Of a stretch of 64,000 bases of DNA, positions 43,897 through 54,207 are shown one piece after another. The notes below the pieces were generated by a model, which saw only the letters and a list, made by a program, of their open reading frames with translations, was not told the origin of the DNA and did not search any database. The DNA comes from Flavobacterium psychrophilum (GTDB lineage: Bacteria; Bacteroidota; Bacteroidia; Flavobacteriales; Flavobacteriaceae): NCBI GenBank assembly GCA_945874225.1, contig CAMCFT010000002.1, forward strand, positions 124,001-188,000. Reading direction: 5' to 3'. Position 1 is the first letter of the stretch; every line of letters begins with the position of its first letter. The position numbers and the translations under genes are program-made.

Positions 43897-45537
43897 TTAC
43901 TGTTTTATGATTTTTCCGCTTTTGGAAAAATTATTTGATTCAATTTTGTAGAAATACGTTCCGCTATTTAAAGATTTCAATGAAATAGTTGGTAATTGAT
44001 TTGAGATTATTTTTTCCAAAACTTTTTGTCCCAAAACGTTATAAATAACAATCGTTCTTGATTCAAGTCCTTCAGGTAAAGTGACAGAAATGGAATCGTT
44101 TGTTGGGTTTGGATAAACTATAAAATCATTTTCCGAAAAGCTATCAACCGACAAACCATTGGCTAAAGCCAGATTAAAATCAGGAATACCATAACCGTAT
44201 TGAGTACGTGATTTTACTATTGGATTAAAATTATCAGCCGATTGTGTAATTAATTGTTTGATTTGAGCATTAGTTTTTCCGGGTAAAGCTTGCCATAAAC
44301 AAGCGACCATTCCAGATGTTATGGGACAAGAAAATGATGTTCCATTTGCAGTAACTAGGTTTCCAGCTGGATCTGATAATACTACTGTTTGTCCTTGAGC
44401 CATTACATCTGGTTTAACTCGATCGTCATAACTTGGACCAATTGAACTAAACAAAGCATAGGTTTCATCAGCTTGTACTGCACCAACAGCAATTACATTT
44501 TTGGCTTCGGCGGGAATTCCCACGTGTGGTTCAATTTCTTCTCCTTCATTTCCTGCACTAGCCACCACAATAATTCCTTTATCAAAAGCAATATTGGCTC
44601 CTTGAGATGCAAAAGCTAAATTCCCAGTCATATCTGAATACGTGTGACTGTAATTGGGATTATCGTAACCAAAATAGCCTAATGATGTAGAAATAATATC
44701 AACTCCTACCCTATCAGCTTCTTCGGTGGCTTCGACCCAATTTGATTCTTCGACAGGATTTTCAGAATAGGGAACTGCAGAAACAGCATCTTCAGTAATA
44801 AATAAATAATACTTTGCATCTGGAGCTGTCCCTACTAATTGTCCGTCAACATAACCTCCCATTGAGGACAAAACATAGGTTCCGTGATTGTTACCAGAAT
44901 AATAATTACTACTTTTATTTACATAATCATATCCGCCAAGAATTTGATTGTTGATTCTCAATCTCTCAAAGGGTTGAGCTGTATCAACTCCAGGAAAACC
45001 TGCATCTAACACCGCAATTATTTTTCCAGCACCAGTATAATTTAGTTGATGCAACAAATGTCCATTCAACATTTGAATTTGATTTGAGGAAATGCCATAA
45101 TTGAATGTCACAGCGGTTTCCGTAGTTTTATTTATAGGTTTAAATTTTAATTTTGCTGCCGTTTTATTGGCAGTATTATTCAAAGTCTTATCGGCAAAAT
45201 CTACTTTGAGTACAGAAGACAATAATTTTAGTGCAGTAATATCGTCCACTGAACCCCTAATATGAAGGCAATTCAACCATTTAGATTTTGCTTTGACAGT
45301 AATTCCAGTTGAAGCGGTAATTTCATCAATATACGATTGGTAAATTGGAGCATCTTTATCATCCAAAGCAATTCCTTGAGCGGTTCGTCTGTCTAGAGCT
45401 CTTTGCGAAAGTATGGTTAACGGATTGGCCAAGTCGGTTGCGGAGTTGGGTTTGTCTTTAAAATACACCCAAGCATCTTCTTGCGAAAAGCCAAAAAAAC
45501 TGGAAACTAATAACAGAAAAATGAATATTTTTTTCAT
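43897..45537 (-). CDS. secreted subtilisin-like (S8) serine protease with T9SS C-terminal sorting domain
   Basis: This 546-residue protein has a signal peptide MKKIFIFLLLVSSFFGFSQ. An N-terminal propeptide-like region follows (about 20-150), then the S8 domain with Asp in IIAVLDAGFPG, His in NHGTYVLSS, and Ser in GTSFSCPITSGM. The C-terminal 75 residues (FIVYPNPTNDSISVTLP, then YNVLGQKV, SGTYFYKIE, then GKIIKQ) are a type A type IX secretion sorting domain, cleaved when the protein is anchored or released. The start at 45537 is used because the upstream extension lacks a signal peptide and would overlap mnmA. It follows mnmA by 25 bp. Confidence 0.92.
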   Translation of the reverse strand: MKKIFIFLLLVSSFFGFSQEDAWVYFKDKPNSATDLANPLTILSQRALDRRTAQGIALDDKDAPIYQSYIDEITASTGITVKAKSKWLNCLHIRGSVDDITALKLLSSVLKVDFADKTLNNTANKTAAKLKFKPINKTTETAVTFNYGISSNQIQMLNGHLLHQLNYTGAGKIIAVLDAGFPGVDTAQPFERLRINNQILGGYDYVNKSSNYYSGNNHGTYVLSSMGGYVDGQLVGTAPDAKYYLFITEDAVSAVPYSENPVEESNWVEATEEADRVGVDIISTSLGYFGYDNPNYSHTYSDMTGNLAFASQGANIAFDKGIIVVASAGNEGEEIEPHVGIPAEAKNVIAVGAVQADETYALFSSIGPSYDDRVKPDVMAQGQTVVLSDPAGNLVTANGTSFSCPITSGMVACLWQALPGKTNAQIKQLITQSADNFNPIVKSRTQYGYGIPDFNLALANGLSVDSFSENDFIVYPNPTNDSISVTLPEGLESRTIVIYNVLGQKVLEKIISNQLPTISLKSLNSGTYFYKIESNNFSKSGKIIKQ

Positions 45538-45562
45538 ATATTTTTTGAAATAAAAGACTAAT

Positions 45563-46750
45563 CTAAGAAATAACTCCCGAACCAACTAATTCATCCTTTA
45601 AATACCAAGCTACAAATTGCCCTTCGGTAATAGCTGATTGAGGTTCATCGAAAGCCACGTACATTCCGTTTTCAAATTGATGTAAAGTAGCTTTTTGTAA
45701 TGGTTGACGGTAACGAATTCGCGCCATAACTTCCATTGTTTCTCCATTGGCCAAAGCCAAATCGGTACGAATCCAATGCACTTCAGATTTCTCTATGAAC
45801 AAAGCTTTTTTGAACAATCCCGGATGTTGACTGCCTAAACCAGTATAAATTGTATTAGTAACCACATTTGTGGAGATAATAAATAATGGATCAGTTGTTC
45901 CGCCAACGTTCAAACCTTTTCGTTGTCCTGTAGTGAAATAATGCGCTCCTTGATGCTTTCCAACAACTTTACCCATTTCTGGTGTATAGTCAATTTTATT
46001 AGATTCAAAAGTGAGTTCTTCTTCAATAGAAAAATTTGCTGATTTTTCTAAAGTATAAATGGGATGATTTTTATCGATTTGGAAAATTAATCCGTCTTTG
46101 GGTTGTAATTTTTGTTGCAAAAATTCTGGCAATCGCACTTTTCCGATAAAACACAAACCCTGTGAATCTTTCTTTTCGGCGGTAACCAATTCCATTTGAG
46201 CAGCAATTTCGCGAACTTCAGGTTTGGTTAATTCTCCTATTGGAAACAAAGATTTTGCCAATTGTTCTTGCGATAATTGACATAGAAAATAAGATTGATC
46301 TTTGTTATTGTCGGCTCCAGCCAAAAGTTGGTACACTTTTTCTCCGTTAACTTCAATTTCTCCTTTTCGGCAATAATGCCCTGTTGCCACAAAATCAGCA
46401 CCAAGACTTAAAGCGATTTTCATAAAAACATCGAATTTTATTTCGCGGTTACAAAGCACATCGGGATTTGGAGTTCTCCCTTTTTCATATTCGTTGAACA
46501 TATAATCAACGATTTTTTCTTTGTATTCTTCACTTAAGTCAACTGTTTGAAAAGGAATTCCCAATTTTTCAGCAACCAATAAAGCATCGTTACTATCTTC
46601 GAGCCACGGACAATCATTAGAAATGGTAACGGAATCGTCGTGCCAATTTTTCATAAAAAGACCAATGACTTCATAGCCTTGCTGTTGCAATAAATAAGCA
46701 GCAACACTAGAATCTACTCCACCTGAAAGCCCAACAACTACACGTTTCAT
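45563..46750 (-). CDS. mnmA: tRNA-specific 2-thiouridylase
   Basis: MnmA makes s2U34 in tRNA for Lys, Glu and Gln using sulfur relayed by other proteins. The 395-residue product has the PP-loop [15 protein letters not shown] at residues 6-20, MKNWHD, nucleophile Cys in [13 protein letters not shown] near 101, the tRNA-binding central part, and catalytic Cys in [10 protein letters not shown] near 201. The C-terminal beta domain ends [10 protein letters not shown]. The length is normal. It has a promoter at 46780-46787, and the subtilase follows in the same direction. Confidence 0.96.
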   Translation of the reverse strand: MKRVVVGLSGGVDSSVAAYLLQQQGYEVIGLFMKNWHDDSVTISNDCPWLEDSNDALLVAEKLGIPFQTVDLSEEYKEKIVDYMFNEYEKGRTPNPDVLCNREIKFDVFMKIALSLGADFVATGHYCRKGEIEVNGEKVYQLLAGADNNKDQSYFLCQLSQEQLAKSLFPIGELTKPEVREIAAQMELVTAEKKDSQGLCFIGKVRLPEFLQQKLQPKDGLIFQIDKNHPIYTLEKSANFSIEEELTFESNKIDYTPEMGKVVGKHQGAHYFTTGQRKGLNVGGTTDPLFIISTNVVTNTIYTGLGSQHPGLFKKALFIEKSEVHWIRTDLALANGETMEVMARIRYRQPLQKATLHQFENGMYVAFDEPQSAITEGQFVAWYLKDELVGSGVIS

Positions 46751-46779
46751 TTTAAAAATAATTTCAATTTAACAAGGCA

Positions 46780-46787
46780 CAAAGTTA
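46780..46787 (-). promoter_or_regulatory. -7 box for mnmA
   Basis: On the minus strand this reads TAACTTTG, matching TAnnTTTG, 30 bp upstream of the mnmA start. Confidence 0.5.
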
Positions 46788-46822
46788 CAAAGATTTACGA
46801 CAGGATTGGAGCATACAAAAAC

Positions 46823-47530
46823 TTAATTGGTTTTGGTTTTTGACTTGCTTTGCGGAAAACTCATATTCATTTCTTTGACTAATTTTCCTTTATTAAAAAA
46901 CTGCCAAATTCCAGTTTTTTTTCCATTGGTAAACTTTCCTTTTGAAACAATATTTCCGTCATCTGGATCTCTAAAAATAGCCAATCCATCAAACTGATCG
47001 TTCTTATAATTGGATTCTTCTATAATGATTCCAGATTCTGTATATCGTTTATAAGGACCATTTTTCAGGTTATTTTTATAAAATATTTCTTCGGCGATTT
47101 TACCACTTGCATAAAAAACAGAACGCAGGCCTTCTAAATTTCCTTTACTATAATTTTCGGTAGTCATAACCACTTTTGAAGCTTTATGGTAGTATTTCCA
47201 TTGGCCTTCATACAATTTATTAACGACTTTACCTTCGCTAACTATATTCTTGAGTTGGTCATAAAAAATCGTATAGGCAGAATTGTCATTGGGATTAAAT
47301 TCTCTGGTGGCAATAACCCTTTTTGTTTTGGTATTATCGAAGAAAGTAAAAGTCCCCACTTCTTTTCCGTGGTTGAAAGTTCCTTCGTATTTTGGATTTT
47401 TAGTGTCTTCATAAAACCCTTTCCAAAGTCCATTTTTGTTGCCTTTGTCATCTAATTTATTATAATCGTTTTGTGCAAACATCGAAATGCTTACCAATAA
47501 TAAAAATCCAAAAAATAGTTTAATACCCAT
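46823..47530 (-). CDS. secreted MORN-like repeat protein (YwqK type)
   Basis: This 235-residue protein has a signal peptide (MGIKLFFGFLLLVSISMFAQ) followed by successive MORN/YwqK-like repeats of about 22 residues: NGLWKGFYEDTKNPKYEG, YEGQWKYYHKA, LEGLRSVFYASGKIAEE, KNGPYKRYTESGIIIEE, FDGLAIFRDPDDG and KTGIWQFFNKGKLVKE. Such exported repeat proteins are common in Bacteroidetes and often labelled as antitoxin-like from similarity to YwqK. With a signal peptide and no toxin gene next door, that label is unsupported here. The role is unknown. Confidence 0.78.
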   Translation of the reverse strand: MGIKLFFGFLLLVSISMFAQNDYNKLDDKGNKNGLWKGFYEDTKNPKYEGTFNHGKEVGTFTFFDNTKTKRVIATREFNPNDNSAYTIFYDQLKNIVSEGKVVNKLYEGQWKYYHKASKVVMTTENYSKGNLEGLRSVFYASGKIAEEIFYKNNLKNGPYKRYTESGIIIEESNYKNDQFDGLAIFRDPDDGNIVSKGKFTNGKKTGIWQFFNKGKLVKEMNMSFPQSKSKTKTN

Positions 47531-47768
47531 AACGTTTTAATAAAAATAATTGATTCAATTCTAAAACAACTTTTCACTAAAAAAATTGTTCCGCTTTTGA
47601 GAATACAAGAAATACAAACATACGAAAATAACACTATACTAATGAAAATAACAATTGTTTAACTTTTTAATAATTAAATCAAACCAATACAATAACAAAC
47701 TAATAAACAGTGACTTAACTATATACAAATCCAATTAAACGATAGTTAATCTTTTCATAAATATAAAT
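47531..47768. other. AT-rich non-coding spacer upstream of the fasciclin gene
   Basis: Between the divergent MORN-like and fasciclin genes there is about 300 bp of very AT-rich sequence. No open frame, hairpin or repeat stands out apart from the promoter at its right end. Confidence 0.5.
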
Positions 47769-47796
47769 TTTGTTTAATCTTTTTTAAATAATTTTG
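47769..47796 (+). promoter_or_regulatory. promoter for the fasciclin lipoprotein gene
   Basis: TAATTTTG at 47789-47796 matches TAnnTTTG and TTTG at 47769-47772 is a -33 box with 16 bp between them. The mRNA leader would be about 35 nt. Confidence 0.6.
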
Positions 47797-47838
47797 AACA
47801 GAACTTAAAAACAAATATTAATAAATAAATTAAAAATT

Positions 47839-48792
47839 ATGAAAATTTTATCAAAACTAAAAATTGCAATTGCAATTGTCGCCTTAACATCTTTCACAGT
47901 TTCTTGTAATAATGATGATGAAATGCCAGCCGACAATACCATTACTGGAATTGCTAAAACAAATTCAAACCTAACAATTCTTGTTCAAGCTTTGGTAAAA
48001 GCTGATTTAGCAACAACCCTTCAAGGAACTGGCCCCTTTACAGTATTTGCTCCAACTGACGCAGCATTCGTGGCCTTTTTGAAAACCACTCCTTATGCAA
48101 CATTAAACGATGTTCCTAAAGATGTTTTGACACAAATTTTACTCAATCATGTAGTGAGTGGAAAAGTTAAATCTACAGATTTAAGTTCGGGCTATGTAAA
48201 AACTTTAGCGAAAAGTGCCACTTCTGGAACGATCACCATGAGTATGTATGTAGATCTTACCTCTGGCGTAAAATTAAATGGAGTTGCTAAAGTAACAACT
48301 GCAGATGTAATGGCTTCCAACGGTGTAATTCACGTAGTTGATGCAGTAATAAATCTACCTACTGTTGTTACGCATGCTACAGCAAATGCAAATTTCACTT
48401 CATTGGTAGGAGCTTTAACAAAAGCTGGTCAACCTAATTTTGTCAGTATATTATCAGGCACAGGTCCTTTCACCGTTTTTGCCCCAACAAATGAAGCTTT
48501 TACTGCCTTCAATACTGAATTAGCTCCCGGAGGAATTGCTGGAGTTTCAAGTGCAAACTTAACCAAAGTATTGCAATATCATGTAGTAAACGGTAACATC
48601 TTGGCAGCTAGTTTAACTGAAGGCCAAATTGTAAGCACTTTACAAACACCTCAAACGTTTACTATTCAACTTGCTGGTGGAGCAAAAATAAAGGATGTTA
48701 ATAACAGAATTTCCACAATTGTAGCTACTGATGTTCAATGCTCAAATGGAGTTATTCATGTACTAAACAAAGTATTGTTACCAACATTATAA
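47839..48792 (+). CDS. lipoprotein with two fasciclin (FAS1) domains
   Basis: This 317-residue protein has a signal peptide with lipobox Cys23 (SFTVSC). Two tandem FAS1 domains span about residues 38-172 and 175-317. Each has the hallmark FTVFAPTDAAF or FTVFAPTNEAF near its start and a LLNHVV/QYHVV strand followed by ASNGVIHVVDAVI or CSNGVIHVLNKVL at the end. FAS1 proteins act in cell adhesion or surface structure. In flavobacteria such lipoproteins probably face the cell surface or periplasm. It is monocistronic, with a clear promoter and terminator. Confidence 0.93.
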   Translation: MKILSKLKIAIAIVALTSFTVSCNNDDEMPADNTITGIAKTNSNLTILVQALVKADLATTLQGTGPFTVFAPTDAAFVAFLKTTPYATLNDVPKDVLTQILLNHVVSGKVKSTDLSSGYVKTLAKSATSGTITMSMYVDLTSGVKLNGVAKVTTADVMASNGVIHVVDAVINLPTVVTHATANANFTSLVGALTKAGQPNFVSILSGTGPFTVFAPTNEAFTAFNTELAPGGIAGVSSANLTKVLQYHVVNGNILAASLTEGQIVSTLQTPQTFTIQLAGGAKIKDVNNRISTIVATDVQCSNGVIHVLNKVLLPTL

Positions 48793-48810
48793 TTCAAAAA
48801 GAGTAAAAAA

Positions 48811-48846
48811 AAAGACTGTTTCAACTCGTGAAACAGTCTTTTTTTA
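48811..48846. terminator. terminator between the fasciclin gene and yidC
   Basis: The 13-bp stem AAAGACTGTTTCA/TGAAACAGTCTTT (48811-48823 and 48829-48841) has a 5-nt loop, with A-run before and T-run after. It probably serves both converging transcripts. Confidence 0.88.
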
Positions 48847-48864
48847 TATATAAATATTAAACTT

Positions 48865-50769
48865 TTATTTCTTTTTGTCTTTTGCTTTTTGAGCTTCGGC
48901 TTGTTCCATAACTTCTTGAAGTTTCTGTTGGAATTTACCTTGTTTTTTAGGCTCTTTCAATTTATTTTCTTGGATTTGGGCGTGAATTTTATCGCTGTCA
49001 ATGAAATATCGTTTGATGACAATCATAATTCCAATAGTAATCAAATTCGAAATAAAGTTATACAAACTCAATCCTGCTCCATAACTGTTGAAGAAAAACA
49101 ACATCATTATAGGTGAAACATAAATCATTATTTTCATCATTTTTGCCATATCCGGCATTCCTTCTTGTTGCGGAGCAGCCATTTGCTGGTCACCCGAAGT
49201 CATTTTCATATAGAAGAAAATTGCAATCGAGGCAAGAACCGGGAATAAGCTGATATGATTTCCGTACAATGGAATATGAAAAGGCAATTTTATAATATCA
49301 TCAAATGATGATAAATCATCAGCCCAGAGGAAACTTTTTTGTCTCAATTCAAATGCCGAAGGAAAAAACTGAAACGAAGCATACATAAATGGAATTTGTA
49401 TCAATGCCGGGATACAACCCGCCATAGGATTTACTCCTGCTTTGTTGTACAACTTCATTGTTTCCTGTTGTTTCTTCATTGCATCTTTTTTGAATTTTTC
49501 TCCCAATTCAGTGATTTCAGGACGCAATACTTTCATCTTGGCTTGCGACAAGAATGATTTAAATGTAATTGGCGACATCGCAATTTTAATCAAAATCGTA
49601 AAAATAATGATGGCAATTCCCAATGAGAGGCCTAAAGTTGTACTCAAAAAACCAAATAATGGAATAAAAATAAACATATTAATCCATCCAAAAATTCCCC
49701 AACCTAATGGAATAATTTTTTCAAGATTTTTATCATAATGCTTTAATGTTTTATAATCTGATGGTCCAAAATACCAGTTCATTTTATAATCTATTTCACC
49801 ATTACTGAAAGCCAAAGGAATATTTGCTTTCAATTGTTTGGTATAAACAGTGTCGATAGTTTCATCATTAACTAGATTGTTTGAATGCAATTTAGCAGCT
49901 ATAAAAGGCTTGTCCGTCAATAAAATCGCAGCAAAAAAGTGCTGTTTAAAAGCTACATAAGTTGCATTTTCTGCATTTTCTTCCTTATCTTGACCTTGTG
50001 CTACATAATCGATTTTCCCGTCTTGGTGTTCAAAATAAATATCCGTATAACGATTTTCATAAGAAACACTTTTCTCGTTTCTGTACGTTTTCAAACTCCA
50101 AGCTAAATCTAATGGCTTGCTGGTATTCAAAACTTTATTCAATCCTTGTGAACGAAGATCAAAACCAATCATATAATCATTTGGCTTCAAAATATATTTG
50201 TATTCCAAATATTCATTGGCACCAGCCTTCAATTTCATTGAAAGGATTTGGTCTGCACCAACTTTCGTTAAAGTAGGTTCGAAATAAAGATCTTTTGTAT
50301 TTAAAGTACGATTATCGTTTGTTTGTAATTGAATGTTCAAATTGGCATTATTGTCTTTTATCAATTCAACCAATTGCCCTGAACCTTTCTTAAATTTCTC
50401 AAAACTTTTTAAAGTAGCTTCTACAATATAACCTCCTTTATTGGCGATTTTTAGTTTTACCAATTCATTTTCGATTGTTGTAAAACCTTCTTTTGCTGAT
50501 GGAAGTGTTGTGGAATAAGCAAAACTACCCAATTTTTTTTGCGCTTGAATCAACTGTGTTGAATCTCCGGCCACAATAACTGAAGGAGTAGCGGCTGCTT
50601 GAGTAGCAACTGTTTTATTTGCATTTTCTTTAGCGACTAATTCTTTCTTGGCTTTTTCAGCTGCAATAGTTGCATCAGAAGGCTTGTTTTGGTACATTAT
50701 CCAAATCAAGATTCCAAAAATCAATACGAAACCAATAATCGAATTGAGGTCTAATTTTTTTTCTTCCAT
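48865..50769 (-). CDS. yidC: membrane protein insertase YidC
   Basis: YidC inserts and folds inner-membrane proteins with or without SecYEG. The 634-residue product has an N-terminal membrane anchor (IIGFVLIFGILIWIMY), a large periplasmic beta domain (about 60-370), then the conserved C-terminal helices with MSPITFKSFLSQAKMKVLRPE, KAGVNPMAGCIPALIQIPFMYASF and the final ISPIMMLFFF-type helix. The tail is lysine-rich. The ATG at 50769 (MEEKKLDLNSI) is preferred over 50802, which would add a short charged extension. It follows pyrG, probably as an operon. Confidence 0.96.
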   Translation of the reverse strand: MEEKKLDLNSIIGFVLIFGILIWIMYQNKPSDATIAAEKAKKELVAKENANKTVATQAAATPSVIVAGDSTQLIQAQKKLGSFAYSTTLPSAKEGFTTIENELVKLKIANKGGYIVEATLKSFEKFKKGSGQLVELIKDNNANLNIQLQTNDNRTLNTKDLYFEPTLTKVGADQILSMKLKAGANEYLEYKYILKPNDYMIGFDLRSQGLNKVLNTSKPLDLAWSLKTYRNEKSVSYENRYTDIYFEHQDGKIDYVAQGQDKEENAENATYVAFKQHFFAAILLTDKPFIAAKLHSNNLVNDETIDTVYTKQLKANIPLAFSNGEIDYKMNWYFGPSDYKTLKHYDKNLEKIIPLGWGIFGWINMFIFIPLFGFLSTTLGLSLGIAIIIFTILIKIAMSPITFKSFLSQAKMKVLRPEITELGEKFKKDAMKKQQETMKLYNKAGVNPMAGCIPALIQIPFMYASFQFFPSAFELRQKSFLWADDLSSFDDIIKLPFHIPLYGNHISLFPVLASIAIFFYMKMTSGDQQMAAPQQEGMPDMAKMMKIMIYVSPIMMLFFFNSYGAGLSLYNFISNLITIGIMIVIKRYFIDSDKIHAQIQENKLKEPKKQGKFQQKLQEVMEQAEAQKAKDKKK

Positions 50770-50876
50770 TTTTAATTTTTTATCCTCTCCCCGACCACGC
50801 AAAAGTGTGGAGCCGTGTCTGGAATGTGTTAATCTATTATTTACTACTATTTATCAATTATTTTTTACCTTTCATT

Positions 50877-50889
50877 CCCCCTTCGGGGG
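50877..50889. repeat. GC-rich hairpin between pyrG and yidC
   Basis: CCCCC-TTC-GGGGG is a compact 5-bp GC stem in an otherwise AT-rich gap of 129 bp. A second G-run follows at 50892-50897. It lacks a T-run on the coding strand and may tune expression of the downstream gene rather than end transcription. Confidence 0.55.
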
Positions 50890-50898
50890 TTAGGGGGC

Positions 50899-52605
<1,707 letters not shown>

Positions 52606-52665
52606 TTAGAAAAAACTAATTTGGAATTGAGATAATTTTGATTTTATTGACAAGTTTGACGTGGA

Positions 52666-52729
52666 TATCGTTTTTTGGTTACAAATTATAAATAAAAAAA
52701 CCTACCCAAGATTTTAAATCCTGAGTAGG
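52666..52729. repeat. 64-bp direct repeat, left copy (contains a minus-strand terminator-like hairpin)
   Basis: The segment is identical over 64 bp to 54086-54149. It contains CCTAC...GTAGG arms around AAGATTTTAAATC, preceded on the plus strand by AAAAAAA, so on the minus strand it looks like a hairpin followed by a T-run. The two copies bracket a 1.36-kb interval with the DUF4468 gene. Confidence 0.9.
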
Positions 52730-52749
52730 CATTATATTTAACCAATACC

Positions 52750-52856
52750 GATAGCGCGGATTTGCAATCCGTGCCTATTATGTCTTCCAAAACTCATCAA
52801 ATTTTTTTTTATTTTTCACTCTCGTTTGTGGGCACGGATTGCAAATCCGCGCTATC
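52750..52856. repeat. palindromic element, copy 1: 26-bp perfect inverted repeats
   Basis: The arms 52750-52775 (GATAGCGCGGATTTGC...) and 52831-52856 are exact reverse complements separated by 55 bp containing a T-run and CACTCTCG. A second copy is at 53876-53982 with nearly the same inner sequence. GC-rich ends around an AT-rich core fit a REPIN- or MITE-like mobile palindrome; the mobilising enzyme is not in this window. Confidence 0.85.
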
Positions 52857-53014
52857 GTTCATCACGAGACTGTTTTTGTAATCATATCCGCACCATCGGG
52901 GTATCGTTCATCACGAGACTGATTTTGTAATCATATCCGCACCATCGGGGTTTGCAAATCCGCGCTATCGTTCATCACGAGACTGTTTTTGTAATCATAT
53001 CCGCACCATCGGGG
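52854..53014. repeat. 48-bp tandem units, three copies
   Basis: A 48-bp unit starting ATCGTTCATCACGAGACTG and ending CCGCACCATCGGGG occurs at 52854-52901, 52903-52950 and 52967-53014. The third is preceded by a truncated arm (TTTGCAAATCCGCGCT) of the neighbouring palindrome. The array ends 8 bp from the stop codon of the DUF4468 gene. Confidence 0.85.
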
Positions 53015-53021
53015 CTGAAAA

Positions 53022-53546
53022 CTACCATTTTTCTTTAGGCTTAGTAATGTAAATAAATAGAGATTCCATTAGTTTATTTACGTTATTTTCATATTGTTCT
53101 TTGGCTCCTAACCAAGCATTTCCATTGGTATCAGCAACATTATTTAACACATCAAGGAACTTGAAATACACTATACCTCCGTCAACTTTTATCTCGTTAT
53201 GAGAATATTTTACACGGTATTTACCATCTTGTATCTGAATTTCTAGAGTATAGGTAACATCATAATCAGCCTTGTTTCCAGATGCAAATGTTCTACTAAA
53301 AGCTGAAGATGAATATCCATCAATTCTAATCATTTCATTTTCAATTTTTGCTTTGATAACCTTATCAGGATTCTTATATGTTACATTTATCCAATTGATT
53401 GTTTTGGTAAAAATATCAGCAGCAGATGTTTTATCAATTGAATATACAACATAATCGGTTGTCCCATCTGGATTATATTTGAAAGGTATTTGTGCATTGA
53501 TAGAAAATGTTGTTAATAATACAATCATTAGGGTAATTTTTTTCAT
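53022..53546 (-). CDS. secreted DUF4468 protein within a repeat composite
   Basis: This 174-residue protein has a signal peptide (MKKITLMIVLLTTFSINAQ). A DUF4468 domain follows: SAADIFTKTINWINVTYKNPDKVIKAKIENEMIRIDGYSS, then YTLEIQIQDGKYRVKYSHNEI. DUF4468 is a Bacteroidetes-specific domain with a TBP-like fold and no known function, and proteins carrying it are usually exported. The gene stands alone in a 1.4-kb stretch enclosed by repeats. Its stop is 8 bp from the 48-bp tandem array. Its own terminator may be the left 64-bp direct repeat. Confidence 0.8.
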   Translation of the reverse strand: MKKITLMIVLLTTFSINAQIPFKYNPDGTTDYVVYSIDKTSAADIFTKTINWINVTYKNPDKVIKAKIENEMIRIDGYSSSAFSRTFASGNKADYDVTYTLEIQIQDGKYRVKYSHNEIKVDGGIVYFKFLDVLNNVADTNGNAWLGAKEQYENNVNKLMESLFIYITKPKEKW

Positions 53547-53872
53547 TTTAGATTTATTTTAAATTTATATTTATCAATTTGGTTTTTAATGTCTTTGTCT
53601 ATTTTATGAAACACATATTTTCGTTCATTTTATGTTCTGCTAGATAATTATTAGAAATTTAGCAATATCACGAAAAATAACATTCCCAAGCTTTACGATT
53701 ATTACAGATTAAGAAAGTCAACATTATCCGTTGACCAATATCTTCAAAGATACAAAATGAACTTTAAATTAACCCAAAAAATACAATAGTTCAAAGCTGA
53801 ATTAAAAACATTATTAATTATTCAAATTCAATTAGATTATTTTCGATAATGTTCATAAAACTTATTGATTAC
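53547..53872. other. non-coding spacer upstream of the DUF4468 gene
   Basis: This AT-rich segment of about 330 bp has no convincing open frame or hairpin. It probably includes the promoter of the DUF4468 gene, but no exact TAnnTTTG was identified. Confidence 0.5.
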
Positions 53873-53875
53873 ACC

Positions 53876-53982
53876 GATAGCGCGGATTTGCAATCCGTGC
53901 CTATAATTACTTCCAAAACTCATCAAATTTTTTTTTATTTTTCACTCTCGTTTGTGGGCACGGATTGCAAATCCGCGCTATC
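53876..53982. repeat. palindromic element, copy 2: 26-bp perfect inverted repeats
   Basis: The arms 53876-53901 and 53957-53982 are exact reverse complements and identical to those of copy 1 at 52750-52856. The inner 55 bp differ by only a few bases. This copy is followed by two more 48-bp-type units. Confidence 0.85.
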
Positions 53983-54084
53983 TTTTACGAGACTGTTTTG
54001 TAATCATATCCGCACCATCGGGGTTGCAAATCCGCGCTATCGTTCATCACGAGACTGTTTTTGTAATCATATCCGCACCATCGG
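53980..54084. repeat. 48-bp-type units, two copies
   Basis: A shortened unit (53980-54023, with CTTTTACG replacing CGTTCATCACG) and a second one (54039-54084, lacking two terminal G) are separated by a truncated palindrome arm. They match the units at 52854-53014. Confidence 0.8.
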
Positions 54085-54085
54085 T

Positions 54086-54149
54086 TATCGTTTTTTGGTT
54101 ACAAATTATAAATAAAAAAACCTACCCAAGATTTTAAATCCTGAGTAGG
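54086..54149. repeat. 64-bp direct repeat, right copy; likely nifJ terminator
   Basis: Identical to 52666-52729. On the minus strand it forms a hairpin (CCTAC/GTAGG arms) followed by a T-run, 58 bp past the nifJ stop, so this copy probably terminates nifJ. Confidence 0.85.
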
Positions 54150-54207
54150 TCTTTCAATTTATTAATTCATCTGCTTATTTAAGCAGTTTTTAAATCAATG
54201 CAGCAAG

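Noticed and set aside
46823..47530. YwqK-type antitoxin label for the MORN-like protein
   Set aside because: It has a signal peptide and no toxin gene is adjacent, so a toxin-antitoxin role has no support here.
52854..53014. Possible CRISPR array from the 48-bp units
   Set aside because: Units are almost directly adjacent (1 bp) or separated by a fragment of the neighbouring palindrome. There are no unique spacers of constant length and no cas genes.
53849..54115. 88-residue open frame on the plus strand
   Set aside because: It is made entirely of the palindromic element and 48-bp units, and its peptide repeats (CNHIRTIG twice) come from the DNA repeats. Not a gene.
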